This document shows positions 1-10,096 of a stretch of DNA of 42,939 nt, piece after piece. Numbering within the stretch: the first letter of the stretch is position 1; each line of letters begins with the position of its first letter. The DNA is taken from contig JAKTTS010000073.1 of the NCBI GenBank assembly GCA_030560485.1, positions 1 through 42,939 on the forward strand, written 5' to 3'. This stretch comes from Ascoidea tarda (nom. inval.) (lineage: Eukaryota; Ascomycota; Saccharomycetes; Ascoideales; Ascoideaceae). A program made the translations under genes and the position numbers. Below the pieces are notes generated by a model that searched no databases, had not been told where the DNA came from, and was given only the letters and a program-made list of their open reading frames with translations.

Positions 1-46
<46 letters not shown>

Positions 47-2509
47 GTTGTTGTTGTTGTTGTTATTATTTTGCGAAAAAGAAAGGAATTTATCAAACAT
101 GTTAAAACCATAATTTTGTTTTCTTGAAGCGTTTTGATTTGAGGAATTATTAGAGGAGAAGTAATCGAGAAAGGAGGCTTGTTTAAGACTGTTGCTTAAG
201 CTATCGGGGTTATTATCGATATCAGTGTCAATGTCATTTGTGGTATTGATATTGGATGAGTTTGTTCTTGACATTGAGACAACAAATGGGTTTGAGGTTG
301 AAAAGGAAGGTTGAGCTATTGGCATTGATTTGTAGACTGGGGATAGGGGAGAGCCAGGGGAGGGAATTGAATTTGGTAGGCCAATGATTGGGGCGATTGT
401 TGGGATTGAGTGGTCATATTGTGTGAAGGTTGTCAGAGTGTTGTTTGTGTTTTTTTTGGGAGATATTTTCTTTTGTTTTAAGATTTGGTAGTTGTAGATG
501 GAGTTGTGGTTGTAGATAGAGCTGTGGTTATGGATGTGATTAGAGTTAAAGTTATCAAATTTCGAAGCAATTGGCAAATCTATGTTGTGGTTATTGTTGC
601 TGTTATAGTGAGGGATATTGTGAATTTTTTGTGAATTTTTTTTTTGATTTGTGATATCAGATTTTGAATTTGATTTAGAAGGATATTTAGAAAGCGAGGT
701 AGAATCAAATTTGTAGTCGAATAAAACATTTGGGAGTAAAGAGGATAAGATGAAGATTAATTTCTGTGCAATTGGAGGGTTTGAGGAGAGAATGATGACT
801 CTGATGATGTTTGTTGATTTATCAGCGGGATGAGAATTGACTAGTTGGTATCTTAGGGGGATGATGATGGAAAAAAGAGAGGCTAGAAAGGAAGGCTTGT
901 TGTTATTTTGGTTATAATTTTGGTTACAATATGAGTTGAAGTTGTTGTAGTATCTGCTTTCTTTATTTTTGAACCAATTTGCGATTTCGTAGGCAAAATT
1001 TTTCAATACGACCTGGTTGTATTTATTGTAATCAAAAAATTCGTAGTGGTTATTGTTGTTGTGGTTGTTGGCGGTGATGAGATTTGTGTTGGCATTGGAT
1101 AGAGGGGTGTAATTTGATAGAAAGATTTTTTCTAGATAGATAAGGTTGATAAGGATTCTTGGAGTTTTGATTAGGTTTAGGAGGTTATTGTAAAAGTTGT
1201 TGTATAGATTTAGGTTATTTTGGAATTTCAGTTGGAGCAAGAATTTGGAGAAACGGACTCTTTTGCGATGGGTTGATTTGTAGACTTTTTTGTCGATAGA
1301 GTAGTAAGGGTGGGAGGAAGGAGAGGAAGTTGATTGGGAGTTGAATAGGATTGAAAGGTGTTTTATTAGGATGAGTTGTAGGTCGTTGAGGTATTTAAGC
1401 AATTCCAAGTGGTTTGAGATGAGGAGGTAGTTGATCATTTGGAGGGAGTCGAGGGATATGACAAACGAGATGGACAAACGAGTGGAGTCATGGCGGTTGT
1501 AGTTGCTTGGTTTGTTGGAGTAGGGGATTGTGTTGATGTTGTATTTGATGTTGTAGGGAGGATTAGCAGAGTCGTCAGAGCTGTGTGAGTGGTGATGGTC
1601 ATTCTTGTTATTATTGTCATTATCGTTGTTACGGAGCGGATCAGCATTTTGTTTGGGGTCGTTTGAGGAAACGTTGTTGGGATTGCTGGATATGGAGGAA
1701 TCAGGTTTAAATAAAAATAGCCTTGTGATTAGCAATTGGTATTTGTAGTGGAGATCGTTCTCGTTGTTGTTTTGTTGAGTGTCTAAGTCGTTGAATAGGG
1801 GATTGTGGTGAATGTCGTTATCAGAAGCGGCAGGATGGTTGTTGTTGGAGGTGAAGAAGGAAGGCGAAAGAGAAGGGGAAAAGGAGGAGATGATGTCGTT
1901 GGTGGTGTCTTTGTAGTTGTTGAGATGCTTGCCAGTGTTGTTGAGAATGTGGTACTTTGTGATGGTGTCGGTGGCATTGATGATGTCTGTTCCAAAGATG
2001 AACTGGAGGAGATAGAGCTCGTAGGCGTCGAAAGAGATGTTTTTGTAGAGAGCAGGCATAGGGTCGTAGGCAGCACTGGCAACATTGACAGGAGCAGCAG
2101 AAGCAGCAGAAGCAGCAGAAGCAGCATTGTTGTCGTTATCATTATTATTATTATTGTTGTTGTTGTTGTTATTATTATTAATAGTATCGTTGTCGTTGTC
2201 AGGATGAGGATTGTCGCCACTGGAAAGAGCCAAGTAGGCTGGATCACGCCTGGAGTCGTACAAGAAGCAGTAGCGGTTGTGGGGGATGGAGGAGCTGTCG
2301 GCGTCCTGGGCCACGAGGATGCGGAAGTTCTTGAGGCCAGAGCTGGGGAGAAAGCTGCTGAGGGTGCTGCCGAAGAGGAGCGTCTGGGTCCTGGGGTCGA
2401 GGGCAGAGGGGCGGGAGCGACGCACCGGAAACAACGCCTCCTGCGTCAACGGCGCGTGCTGCACCAGCGGCTCGGGCCCGAGCGCGCGGAAAAGGTCTGA
2501 GATCAACAT
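1..2509 (-). CDS. LST4: Lst4/FNIP-like DENN protein, N-terminal part (runs off left edge)
   Basis: One uninterrupted minus-strand frame runs from an ATG at 2507-2509 to the window edge, about 836 codons, with no stop. After about 40 residues it reads LLFGSTLSSFLPSSG and then FRILVAQDADSSS...CFLYDS, the pattern of the FNIP/Lst4 N-terminal (uDENN-type) domain. Later hydrophobic blocks, such as IIRVIILSSNPPIAQKLILS, look like DENN core strands separated by long Asn/Ser/Asp insertions. Lst4 works with Lst7 (folliculin) at the vacuole as a GTPase-activating complex for Gtr2 in TORC1 amino-acid signalling; this is family knowledge. Poly-Asn runs occur at about 2120-2180 and 1-66. The first 250 bases of the gene are strikingly GC-rich and the rest AT-rich. 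The gene is divergent from MNR2 with a shared promoter of about 108 bp. The C-terminus is outside the window. The family call rests on a short motif. Confidence 0.65.
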
Positions 2510-2567
2510 TGGCAGCACAGACACCTTCCTCTTCTCGCGCTGCTGCTCTCAAGTGCTGCTGGTCCGC

Positions 2568-2577
2568 GTCACGTGAC
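2568..2577. promoter_or_regulatory. Palindromic GTCACGTGAC, Cbf1-type E-box
   Basis: A perfect 10-bp palindrome around CACGTG lies in the 108-bp gap between the divergent LST4-like and MNR2 starts. RTCACRTG is the known Cbf1 (centromere binding factor 1) site. With so little promoter space it could serve both genes. A second GTCACGTG sits in the SGF29/GBP2 divergent promoter at 34630-34637. Confidence 0.5.
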
Positions 2578-2617
2578 TGCGCTTTGTTTCAGACACTTGA
2601 GTCCAACTCTGCTGCTT

Positions 2618-5600
2618 ATGCTGCTGCTTCCGACCATGGCGCCCTTTTCCTCCAAAAAACCGCGTTCCTCGCCCGCCGGCGACATCAGCCCCAGCTTGCT
2701 TCCTCTTTCCCACACAGAGCAGTGGTTGAGCCGCCAGTCCCAGCTCATCTCCAGCTCGCTTCAGCCCTCCTCCCACTTCAACAGCAATCCCAACAATCCC
2801 ATCAAGAGAAACAACGTCTCCTCGTCCCTCCTCACCCCTAGCAACTTGTTCTACAACTCCACCACCTCCCACACCACAACCCCCCATCCTGCAAATCTCC
2901 ATCCCACTGCTGCTGCCGCTGCTGCCAACGATCCCACCCGCAACAGCTTCAGCCTTCTCCGACGCCATTCCCACGCCCACAACAAACCCATCGACTCCTC
3001 TTCCTCTGACGACAATTTTCTCGACTCAGACTACGAGTTCGAGGGCTCTCAGGTCTTGTCCAGATCAAACTCCTTCGACAACTCCTCTCTCGGCGACGTC
3101 TGTTTGCCCATCAACTATGACTCAAATTTCGGTTTAAACCGCATCAGCTCTAACGACAGTCCCGCCAACATCAATCCCGACACCACCACCACCGACACAC
3201 CTCGAAACTTTCCGAAATCAAGATCAAAATCAAAATCGAAATCAAAACTACAGTCCCAAAACCAATCAAAAAGTCAATTCCACTTCAACAACCTAAATCC
3301 AACCCTAAACGCAAACTCTCACTCCCACAACAACTCCAAAAATCTAAATTTCCAAATTGACTTGAATCTAAACTCCAACCTAAACCAAAATCTGGTCCAC
3401 CCCTACTACAAAAAAAAGAAATCTTGGCCTGATCTACCTCTTCTCAACCAATTCTACAAAAACGAAATCAACGAAATCAAATCCCTAAGAGACCAAAACA
3501 ATCTTTTCCTATCTAACATCCCCAATACTGCCACCAATAATAACCTTCCCAACATCGTCAACACTACCCCCAGCCTCAACACTAAACAAACCTTATCCTC
3601 CTCCAACGACATCTCAAGAGCATCTTCAATAAGCATCAGAACTAACGATCTCAACCACCACATTGTCGGCTTTTCAAACCCGCTAATAGAAAACATTGAC
3701 GATAAAAACATCAACAAAAACATCAACAAAAACAACTCCATTCTCCTCAATAACACCACAAACAACACTGCCAACAACAATGTCTCCTTCCTACAATCTG
3801 CCATCAATCAAGACTCCTCAAACGCTCAACATCAAGACCCTCACCTACTCAACGGAAAACTAAGACCCCCAAAACTATCCTCCTGGAAATCAAAAAAAAA
3901 ATTCAACTCCTTCTACAACTACGAACCCGTAGGCTTGCCCTTAGGCTTTGATCTAGATGGCAAAAGCGTTGAACAATTCAGATTCACCTACTTCAGAGAA
4001 GACCTAGACTCAACAATCCACTCCCCCACCATTTCCGGCCTACTACAGAAAAACCAGTCCTTTGCTGATTTATTCAAACCAATCTACTATTCAAATAACA
4101 ACACCTCAACGGAAACAAAATCTTCTAATTTACCAAACCTACAAAAACAAAAATCTTCTTCCTCTGCTTCAATTAACCCAAACTCACCATCCTCCATAGA
4201 CAATATTCACTTTAATCTCAACAATATTCAAGAAAATATCATTCCAAATGATATCGACCAAGAAGATGATATCGATCAAGAAGACGGCCTCATTCAAAAC
4301 GACCTCATTCAAAACGACCTCATTCAAGATGATCCTAATCAAGATGATCTTAATCAAAATGGCCTTGTTCCGGATGATCCTAATCAAGATATCAGCCAAA
4401 TTCAAATTAACTCAATTCCTGTCTCACATCCAAACTCAAAACAAAACTTAAAACCTTTCTCAAAACCTTCCTCAAAGGCAACCTCAGTTGATACTAATAA
4501 CTTGAAAATTGATGAAGATCAAAACGAAATTCATACTGAATTTAATAACGCCCTAATTCCCTTCTGGTTGGACGTCCTAAATCCAACCGAAGAGGAAATG
4601 AAAGTTCTAAGTAAAGCCTTTGGTATCCACCCTCTAACAACTGAAGACATCTTTCTTGGCGAAACTAGAGAAAAAGTAGAATTATTTAAAGACTACTACC
4701 TAATCTGCTTTAGAAGCTTTGACATTGTTCAAGAAAGATTTAAAAGAAAATACAACTCCGAAAAATTAAACAAAGAAATCCTAGAAAATCTAACAAACAC
4801 CATAGAATCTAACCAAAATTCCTTCAAAAACAAACTCAAACACCACTTTAAAAAGTTCTTCAACAACAAAAGAAACCAATCCAAAAATGACTATGAACAA
4901 GTCTTCTTTGATAACCCAAATAACGCTTTGAATATGTCAAGATCAAACACTTCTATATTTGACGAAGACAGAATCAATGAACTCAGGAAAAAACTGTTGA
5001 AAAAGGAAAGAAAACTAGCCTATGGCTCAAAATACTACTTTAAAGATGAACTAGAACCCTTGAATGTCTACATCGTCGTCTTCAAAAATGGTGTCCTAAC
5101 TTTCCACTTTTCTCCAACTCCCCACCCTGTCAACGTCAGAAGAAGAGCAAGATTACTAAGAGACTACTTAAAGGTCTCCTCTGACTGGATTGCCTATGCA
5201 TTGATTGATGACATTACTGATTCATTCGGTCCAATGGTTGAAGATATTGAAGAACAAGTCAACTCAATTGAAGATGCAATTATTAAAATGCACTCTGGCT
5301 ATTCATCTGATTCAGATTCAGACTCAGATCTGGATTCAGACTCAGATATCGCAGATATCATCTCAGCTAGAAGATCGGTTCACACCTTAAGCGGAAAATT
5401 AAGAAGAAGACTCAGTAAAAATACTGGTGGAGGTAGAAGAAATTCGTTTGATAAGAAATCAACAAGAAGCTCAATATCAACTTTTTCCAGAACCTCATCT
5501 TCAACAAATTCAACATCATCAACAAGCACAATTGACTGGCAAAGAAAGGGTTACATGTTAAAGAGAATTGGTGAATGCCGTAAAAAAGTAATGTCTCTAT

Positions 5601-6034
5601 CAAGATTATTAGCTTCAAAAGCAGATGTTATCAAAGCTTTAAGCAAAAGGTACAGTTCCGAAGAATTTAAAGGAACTCTGGGTCAAAATATCGCTATATT
5701 TCTTGGCGATATTCAAGACCATATATTGACCATGGTTCAAAACCTAAACCACAACGAAAAATTGCTTGCAAGATCTCACTCAAATTATTTGGCTCAAATA
5801 AACATTGATATGACAAAGGTTAACAACGACATGAACGATGTTCTTGGTAAGATAACCATTCTTGGTACTGTTGTCTTGCCTATGAACGTTATAACAGGAT
5901 TGTGGGGAATGAATGTAATTGTTCCAGGACAGGAACACGAGGGTTTGGTTTGGTTTGTATCCATTACTAGTTTTATGTTTTTCTTTGCTTTTTGCTGCTA
6001 TGTGTATGCTAAGAGAGTGTCGGGTATCGCTTAG
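2618..6034 (+). CDS. MNR2: CorA-type vacuolar Mg2+ transporter, Mnr2
   Basis: The protein is 1138 residues from the first in-frame ATG (2618); a second ATG at 2636 in better context would give 1132. The first 640 residues are a disordered Asn/Ser/Lys-rich tail. The CorA domain starts near FWLDVLNPTEEEMKVLSKAF and continues with TFHFSPTPHPVNVRRRARLL and WIAYALIDDITDSFGPMVED. It ends in two membrane helices flanking the ion-selectivity motif GMN in GLWGMNVIVPGQ. The short KRVSGIA tail and PGQ loop suit Mnr2 better than the plasma-membrane Alr1/Alr2. Mnr2 releases stored Mg2+ from the vacuole (family knowledge). S. cerevisiae Mnr2 is 969 residues, so this one is extended by low-complexity N-terminal sequence, including repeats of about IQNDL/NQDDL at 4245-4400. 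An Asp-Ser run at 5304-5350 contains one CTG codon (5330-5332). The stop is TAG. Confidence 0.85.
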   Translation: MLLLPTMAPFSSKKPRSSPAGDISPSLLPLSHTEQWLSRQSQLISSSLQPSSHFNSNPNNPIKRNNVSSSLLTPSNLFYNSTTSHTTTPHPANLHPTAAAAAANDPTRNSFSLLRRHSHAHNKPIDSSSSDDNFLDSDYEFEGSQVLSRSNSFDNSSLGDVCLPINYDSNFGLNRISSNDSPANINPDTTTTDTPRNFPKSRSKSKSKSKLQSQNQSKSQFHFNNLNPTLNANSHSHNNSKNLNFQIDLNLNSNLNQNLVHPYYKKKKSWPDLPLLNQFYKNEINEIKSLRDQNNLFLSNIPNTATNNNLPNIVNTTPSLNTKQTLSSSNDISRASSISIRTNDLNHHIVGFSNPLIENIDDKNINKNINKNNSILLNNTTNNTANNNVSFLQSAINQDSSNAQHQDPHLLNGKLRPPKLSSWKSKKKFNSFYNYEPVGLPLGFDLDGKSVEQFRFTYFREDLDSTIHSPTISGLLQKNQSFADLFKPIYYSNNNTSTETKSSNLPNLQKQKSSSSASINPNSPSSIDNIHFNLNNIQENIIPNDIDQEDDIDQEDGLIQNDLIQNDLIQDDPNQDDLNQNGLVPDDPNQDISQIQINSIPVSHPNSKQNLKPFSKPSSKATSVDTNNLKIDEDQNEIHTEFNNALIPFWLDVLNPTEEEMKVLSKAFGIHPLTTEDIFLGETREKVELFKDYYLICFRSFDIVQERFKRKYNSEKLNKEILENLTNTIESNQNSFKNKLKHHFKKFFNNKRNQSKNDYEQVFFDNPNNALNMSRSNTSIFDEDRINELRKKLLKKERKLAYGSKYYFKDELEPLNVYIVVFKNGVLTFHFSPTPHPVNVRRRARLLRDYLKVSSDWIAYALIDDITDSFGPMVEDIEEQVNSIEDAIIKMHSGYSSDSDSDSDLDSDSDIADIISARRSVHTLSGKLRRRLSKNTGGGRRNSFDKKSTRSSISTFSRTSSSTNSTSSTSTIDWQRKGYMLKRIGECRKKVMSLSRLLASKADVIKALSKRYSSEEFKGTLGQNIAIFLGDIQDHILTMVQNLNHNEKLLARSHSNYLAQINIDMTKVNNDMNDVLGKITILGTVVLPMNVITGLWGMNVIVPGQEHEGLVWFVSITSFMFFFAFCCYVYAKRVSGIA

Positions 6035-6120
6035 ATAATATATATAGATAAATTAGCAATATTAGCTCGCTTTAATAAAATATTCCATGATAATATTCCT
6101 TGCTAAAAGTTGATAATAGT

Positions 6121-6250
6121 TCCGAAAATAAACCGAAAATAGACCGAAAATAGACCGAAAATAGACCGAAAATAAAGCCAAAGATATGGATGGGTTTTTA
6201 TGGCCCAGTGTAATGGTTATGACCCAGTACGATGGTAGTGACCCATCTCA
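6121..6250. repeat. Short tandem repeats upstream of MPD1
   Basis: About five copies of an 11-bp unit, CCGAAAATAGA, run from 6121 to 6176. They are followed by three imperfect copies of a 19-20-bp unit built around TGRYCCAGT (6195-6250). Both lie between the MNR2 stop and the MPD1 start, so they sit in the MPD1 promoter or leader. The second array supplies ATG triplets upstream of the MPD1 start I chose, including one in frame at 6232. Confidence 0.7.
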
Positions 6251-6312
6251 GTGAAAAAGCTGCCACTTTTTCAGTTGTTGTTTTGAACACACTTGCAATT
6301 CTTGACCAGAAA

Positions 6313-7287
6313 ATGAAACTATCCAGTGTAAAGTCGTTTTTATGTTTCTTGTTTGCAAGTTTGAGCTTGGGACTTCTTGCTCTGGCTGACGATGGGTTTT
6401 ATTCTAGCAGTGAGGTGTACGAATTGAGTGCATCTACTTTCAAAGAAGTGATTTTAGATACAAATTATACGTCGATTGTGGAGTTCTATGCTCCATGGTG
6501 TGGCCATTGCCAGAGATTGAAAGGAACATACAAAAAAATAGCAAAGGGCTTGAAGGGTATTGTGAACGTTGCAGCCATTAATTGTGACTTGAGTAAAAAC
6601 AAAAAAGTGTGTGCCGAATATTTGATCGAAGGATTTCCAACATTGATGGTCTTTAGACCACCTAAATATGACGTTAATTCTCCAGTTCAGATCAAACATT
6701 CTCCTGCAAATGAAAAATACTTGGGTGAAAGAAATTCCAAATCCATAAGCGATTTTCTATTATCCAGACTTAAAAACTACGTCAAAAGGCTAAGTTTGAA
6801 GAATATCGATAAATGGGTTAAGGATACTAAAAATAACAATAGAATCCAAGTGGTTTTAGTCACTGATAAGGATAAAGCGTCAAATTTATTAAAATCATTA
6901 GCCATCGATTATTTGTCTATTTTGGATTTTGGATTCTTTCAACTAAAGAATTCAAACAAACTGGAATTTCTAGAGAAATTTGGAAATTTATTCAAGGACG
7001 CTAAAGACATTAAAGATATTACTCCAAGTTTTTTAGTTTATGACAATAGCTCAAATGAACCAACTATTTATAATGGACAATTATCTAAAGAAGGGCTTTT
7101 CAATTATTTTTCAAAAAATTATAATATCAAACCATATGAAGGTTTTGGGTCAGATAAAGGCGAAGTTTTAAAAGCTATAAACGCTGGGAAAAAGGATTGG
7201 AAAAATATTAAAAAATCTTTAAAACTCAAAGCAAAACAAGAAAATAAAAAAAACAAAAAAGATGATAACGATCATGATGAGTTATAA
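6313..7287 (+). CDS. MPD1: ER protein disulfide isomerase Mpd1
   Basis: The protein is 324 residues from the ATG at 6313. I chose this start because it opens directly on a signal peptide (residues 1 to about 25, LCFLFASLSLGLLALA). An in-frame ATG at 6232 would bury it behind 27 extra residues. One thioredoxin domain follows, with TSIVEFYAPWCGHC (active-site cysteines 63 and 66) and GFPTLMVFRPPK. A second, redox-inactive thioredoxin-like region comes next, then a lysine-rich tail ending in HDEL, the yeast ER retention signal. Length and layout match S. cerevisiae Mpd1 (318 residues), which forms and isomerises disulfides in the ER lumen. The gene is complete, and I see nothing degenerate in it. 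Confidence 0.95.
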   Translation: MKLSSVKSFLCFLFASLSLGLLALADDGFYSSSEVYELSASTFKEVILDTNYTSIVEFYAPWCGHCQRLKGTYKKIAKGLKGIVNVAAINCDLSKNKKVCAEYLIEGFPTLMVFRPPKYDVNSPVQIKHSPANEKYLGERNSKSISDFLLSRLKNYVKRLSLKNIDKWVKDTKNNNRIQVVLVTDKDKASNLLKSLAIDYLSILDFGFFQLKNSNKLEFLEKFGNLFKDAKDIKDITPSFLVYDNSSNEPTIYNGQLSKEGLFNYFSKNYNIKPYEGFGSDKGEVLKAINAGKKDWKNIKKSLKLKAKQENKKNKKDDNDHDEL

Positions 7288-7771
7288 GTTATTAAACCAA
7301 TAAAATAAAATAAAATAAATTGCTTGTTCGATATATACATTAAATAAGGGTAATAAATATCATCTGATGAAACGATTCTATTGGCTGAAACCTTAAATTC
7401 AGATGTATATCTTGGTTCAAAAATACTTTTCAAACCATTTCTACTATTGTTACCACTACCAATATTATTATCACTATTATTAATATGATTCATGAAATCC
7501 ATCTGTATTGTTAAATAATATATCACTAACTTTTGTGTTGAAAAAATTTTGCTTCTGCGTTTTCTGTTTTTGATACAAGCTGGTTACATGACACAAATGG
7601 ATGTTAGTCTTGTTTTTTTAATTGTTTCTCAGTTTTATATGAAGAAAAACAAAACTTATTTTTATCAAACTTTATATGCTTTGACAAACCATTTTCTTAA
7701 AACAACTTATTTTTTATTAGAAATAGCTATTAATCCACCATCTTTTTAATCCAATTGCTTTTAATCTAACA
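7288..7771. other. AT-rich intergenic spacer
   Basis: The spacer starts with an A-rich 3' flank of MPD1 holding ATAAAAT repeats, then is mostly T-rich. Open frames here lack a plausible start (the plus-strand 66-codon frame opens on TTG). A CACTAAC-like element near 7524 could be a branch point, but I see no matching donor exon. Nothing else is supported. Confidence 0.5.
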
Positions 7772-10096
7772 ATGGGCTTTATCAATTACTCTTCTTATAA
7801 TAAATTAAATTCTAAAAATGATCAAAGATCTAATGATACTTATTACAATGAGCACTATATCAAACACTGCTCAAGATACCCTTCTCCACCTCCTTTAACT
7901 ACTGCAAATAATAATAATGATAATGATAAAAACAATAGCATTAATAATGATAATGATAACGATAACGATAATGATAACGATAACGATAACGATAATGATA
8001 AAAATAACGATAACGATAACGATAATGATAAAAATAACGATAATGATAATGATAATGATAATTACAATCAAGTCAGTGATAACAATAGTTTTGTCAGAAA
8101 TAATTCAATGAATTTTCATACCAAAAAAACCCCCAAAAATAAAAACTCATCGTTTAGACAATTTTTTAATACATTAACTATTAAACGATTTTATTCATTA
8201 AAATATAAAAATTCAAACAATTATAATACATTTAATAACGATGATAATAATAACGATTATAATAACAGTAATGGTTCTTATAACTCTCTTAATGATTTGA
8301 CCTATATTATCAATGGGGACAATTTTTCAATTATTGAAAATCAAGAAGAAAACAAGAAAAAGAAAAATTCCATTTTAGCTTTAATTAAAAAAATTTTAAA
8401 ACCAATTAAAAAAAAATCATTCAAAAATAGTAAAAATAAAAATGAAAAAAGGTTGAACAGTGATGATGTTGATGATAAAATCAATAATTTTGATTATAAA
8501 AATTATTGTAACATTGACAATTATACTACTATTACTACTACTACTAATAATAATAATGAAAATTATAATCTTTCACTAGCTTCTTCAAAAATCTCTTCAA
8601 GTTTTAATTCACCGATTAAAAAGAGATTGGGAACTAGAAATTCGATATCCAGTGCTCTATCTCAATTATCATTTAGTAGTTCATTCAAACTTAAGAGAAT
8701 TCAGACTAATAATAATGATAATGGTAATGGGACAGATACTGAGACTTTAACTTCAAGATATTTAGGTACGGATGGTAGACAACTATCAGCAGATTTAAAA
8801 GCTATACCATTTGATTTAACTATTGAGCCGAAAAAAACCACCCCATTAAAGGAGAAAATAACTAAACTATTTAGACAAAATAGTAAAAACCGTTTTGATC
8901 CTGAGAACGATATTCATTTTAACGATTATGATTATAATAAAATTGATCTTTTGTATAACTACAATACAATCAATAAGAATTATCAAAGCTGCAATAACGA
9001 TAAAAATAGTAATGATAATGATAACGATAATGATAATGATAATGATAATGATAATGATAATGATAATGATAATGATAATGATAATTATAATGATAATGAT
9101 AATGATAATGATAATAGTAATAGTAATGACATTAATGAAGATATCGATAAAGATAACAATAAAATTTTAAATCTGGATAACTTAAATGAAAATAATTATG
9201 AATTTTTGAATAAATCAATAATAAATGAAATCGTGAATAAAAAGCAGAAATCCAAATTCAAAAGAAGAAATAGTATAAATTTGAGTTTGATAATCACCAG
9301 AAAAAAAGATAAGATAGGCGATACTAAAGATCCTAAAAATACTAATGATGGTGATGTTGATGTCGATGCTGACGATGGTGATATTGCTAATAGTGCCTTG
9401 GATGCATTGGATATTTTAAGTAGTCTCAATAATGAAAACAACAATAAGAGTAAAAGCATGAGAGTTAATAATTTCAATGCAAGTTCTCTTCCAACAAACA
9501 GCGAAAGTAATGAAATATCAAAAGATGAAAGCATGAGTTTAAGCGATAATAGTAAAAATGGCATGTATCATGCAATACGAATTAGAGATGCCAAATCTGT
9601 TGAAACTTTGGAATGTTCAGTATTGTCGTCGTCAACTAAAAAGAGCAATTTCTATAAACATGATCACTTTTACGATACCGAGGATGATGAGTTGTATTAT
9701 GAAGCAGAAACGCATGGACTACCATCAAAATGCGACAACTATACAAATGATGAACAAACACAAAAGTACTTGGAAATGGATGAAAAAATAAAAGAGTTTA
9801 ATGCGAAACATAGCTTGAACAAAATAATATGTGACGGTAGTGTTACAATCAGACAAAAAGAGAACCACGGTAGCAAAAAGCTAAGTAAATCAAAGAGCTT
9901 GAGCAATTTTTTAAGTCTCAGTGAAGAGGTAAATGACAATAAGCTTAGGCTACGAAAATCGTTGTCAGTTTTGAATAACAATTCAAATGGACAGCATGGA
10001 GACAGTGAGAAAAACATCAACAGTGTAGTGATGGAGCTTAAAAGAATGCAAAACAGCACGAGTTCTGCTTTGAACAAGACAGTCTTTATTAAATAG
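7772..10096 (+). CDS. Unknown Asn/Asp-rich protein with Lys/Ser-rich basic patches
   Basis: The frame runs 774 codons from an ATG in good context (AACAATGG). I do not recognise a family. Asn-Asp tandem runs lie at residues 50-93 and about 417-454. Between them are basic, serine-containing stretches that look conserved in style, such as RNSISSALSQLSFSSSFKLK and TPLKEKITKLFRQNSKNRF. The C-terminal third is less repetitive: it has an acidic stretch (YDTEDDELYYEAETHGLPSK), a helical segment (YLEMDEKIKEFNAKHSLN), then KKLSKSKSLSNFLSLSEE. Spaced RxxS/KxxS sites suggest a phosphorylated scaffold or regulator. There are no membrane segments. The long intact frame and non-repetitive C-terminus argue for a real gene; the function is open. 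Confidence 0.75.
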   Translation: MGFINYSSYNKLNSKNDQRSNDTYYNEHYIKHCSRYPSPPPLTTANNNNDNDKNNSINNDNDNDNDNDNDNDNDNDKNNDNDNDNDKNNDNDNDNDNYNQVSDNNSFVRNNSMNFHTKKTPKNKNSSFRQFFNTLTIKRFYSLKYKNSNNYNTFNNDDNNNDYNNSNGSYNSLNDLTYIINGDNFSIIENQEENKKKKNSILALIKKILKPIKKKSFKNSKNKNEKRLNSDDVDDKINNFDYKNYCNIDNYTTITTTTNNNNENYNLSLASSKISSSFNSPIKKRLGTRNSISSALSQLSFSSSFKLKRIQTNNNDNGNGTDTETLTSRYLGTDGRQLSADLKAIPFDLTIEPKKTTPLKEKITKLFRQNSKNRFDPENDIHFNDYDYNKIDLLYNYNTINKNYQSCNNDKNSNDNDNDNDNDNDNDNDNDNDNDNDNYNDNDNDNDNSNSNDINEDIDKDNNKILNLDNLNENNYEFLNKSIINEIVNKKQKSKFKRRNSINLSLIITRKKDKIGDTKDPKNTNDGDVDVDADDGDIANSALDALDILSSLNNENNNKSKSMRVNNFNASSLPTNSESNEISKDESMSLSDNSKNGMYHAIRIRDAKSVETLECSVLSSSTKKSNFYKHDHFYDTEDDELYYEAETHGLPSKCDNYTNDEQTQKYLEMDEKIKEFNAKHSLNKIICDGSVTIRQKENHGSKKLSKSKSLSNFLSLSEEVNDNKLRLRKSLSVLNNNSNGQHGDSEKNINSVVMELKRMQNSTSSALNKTVFIK
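7943..8066 (+). repeat. GATAAY hexamer array coding (Asp-Asn)n, first copy
   Basis: Tandem GATAAC/GATAAT units encode alternating Asp-Asn, with irregular AAC/AAT use and two AAAAAT (Lys-Asn) interruptions. The mixed third bases suggest an older array than the one at 9010. Confidence 0.9.
9010..9118 (+). repeat. GATAAT hexamer array coding (Asp-Asn)n, second copy
   Basis: A nearly pure GATAAT tandem array lies in the same reading frame and gene as the first array. It has one AACGAT and one ATTATAAT variant. The purity suggests recent slippage expansion. Confidence 0.9.

Noticed and set aside
1805-2500. 231-codon plus-strand frame
   Set aside because: It is the shadow of the LST4-like gene; its Val/Ile/Gly runs are reverse-strand poly-Asn and Ala codons.
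4184-4451. Overlapping frames on both strands in MNR2 at the IQNDL/NQDDL repeats
   Set aside because: They are by-products of a tandem-repeat segment in the MNR2 N-terminal tail.
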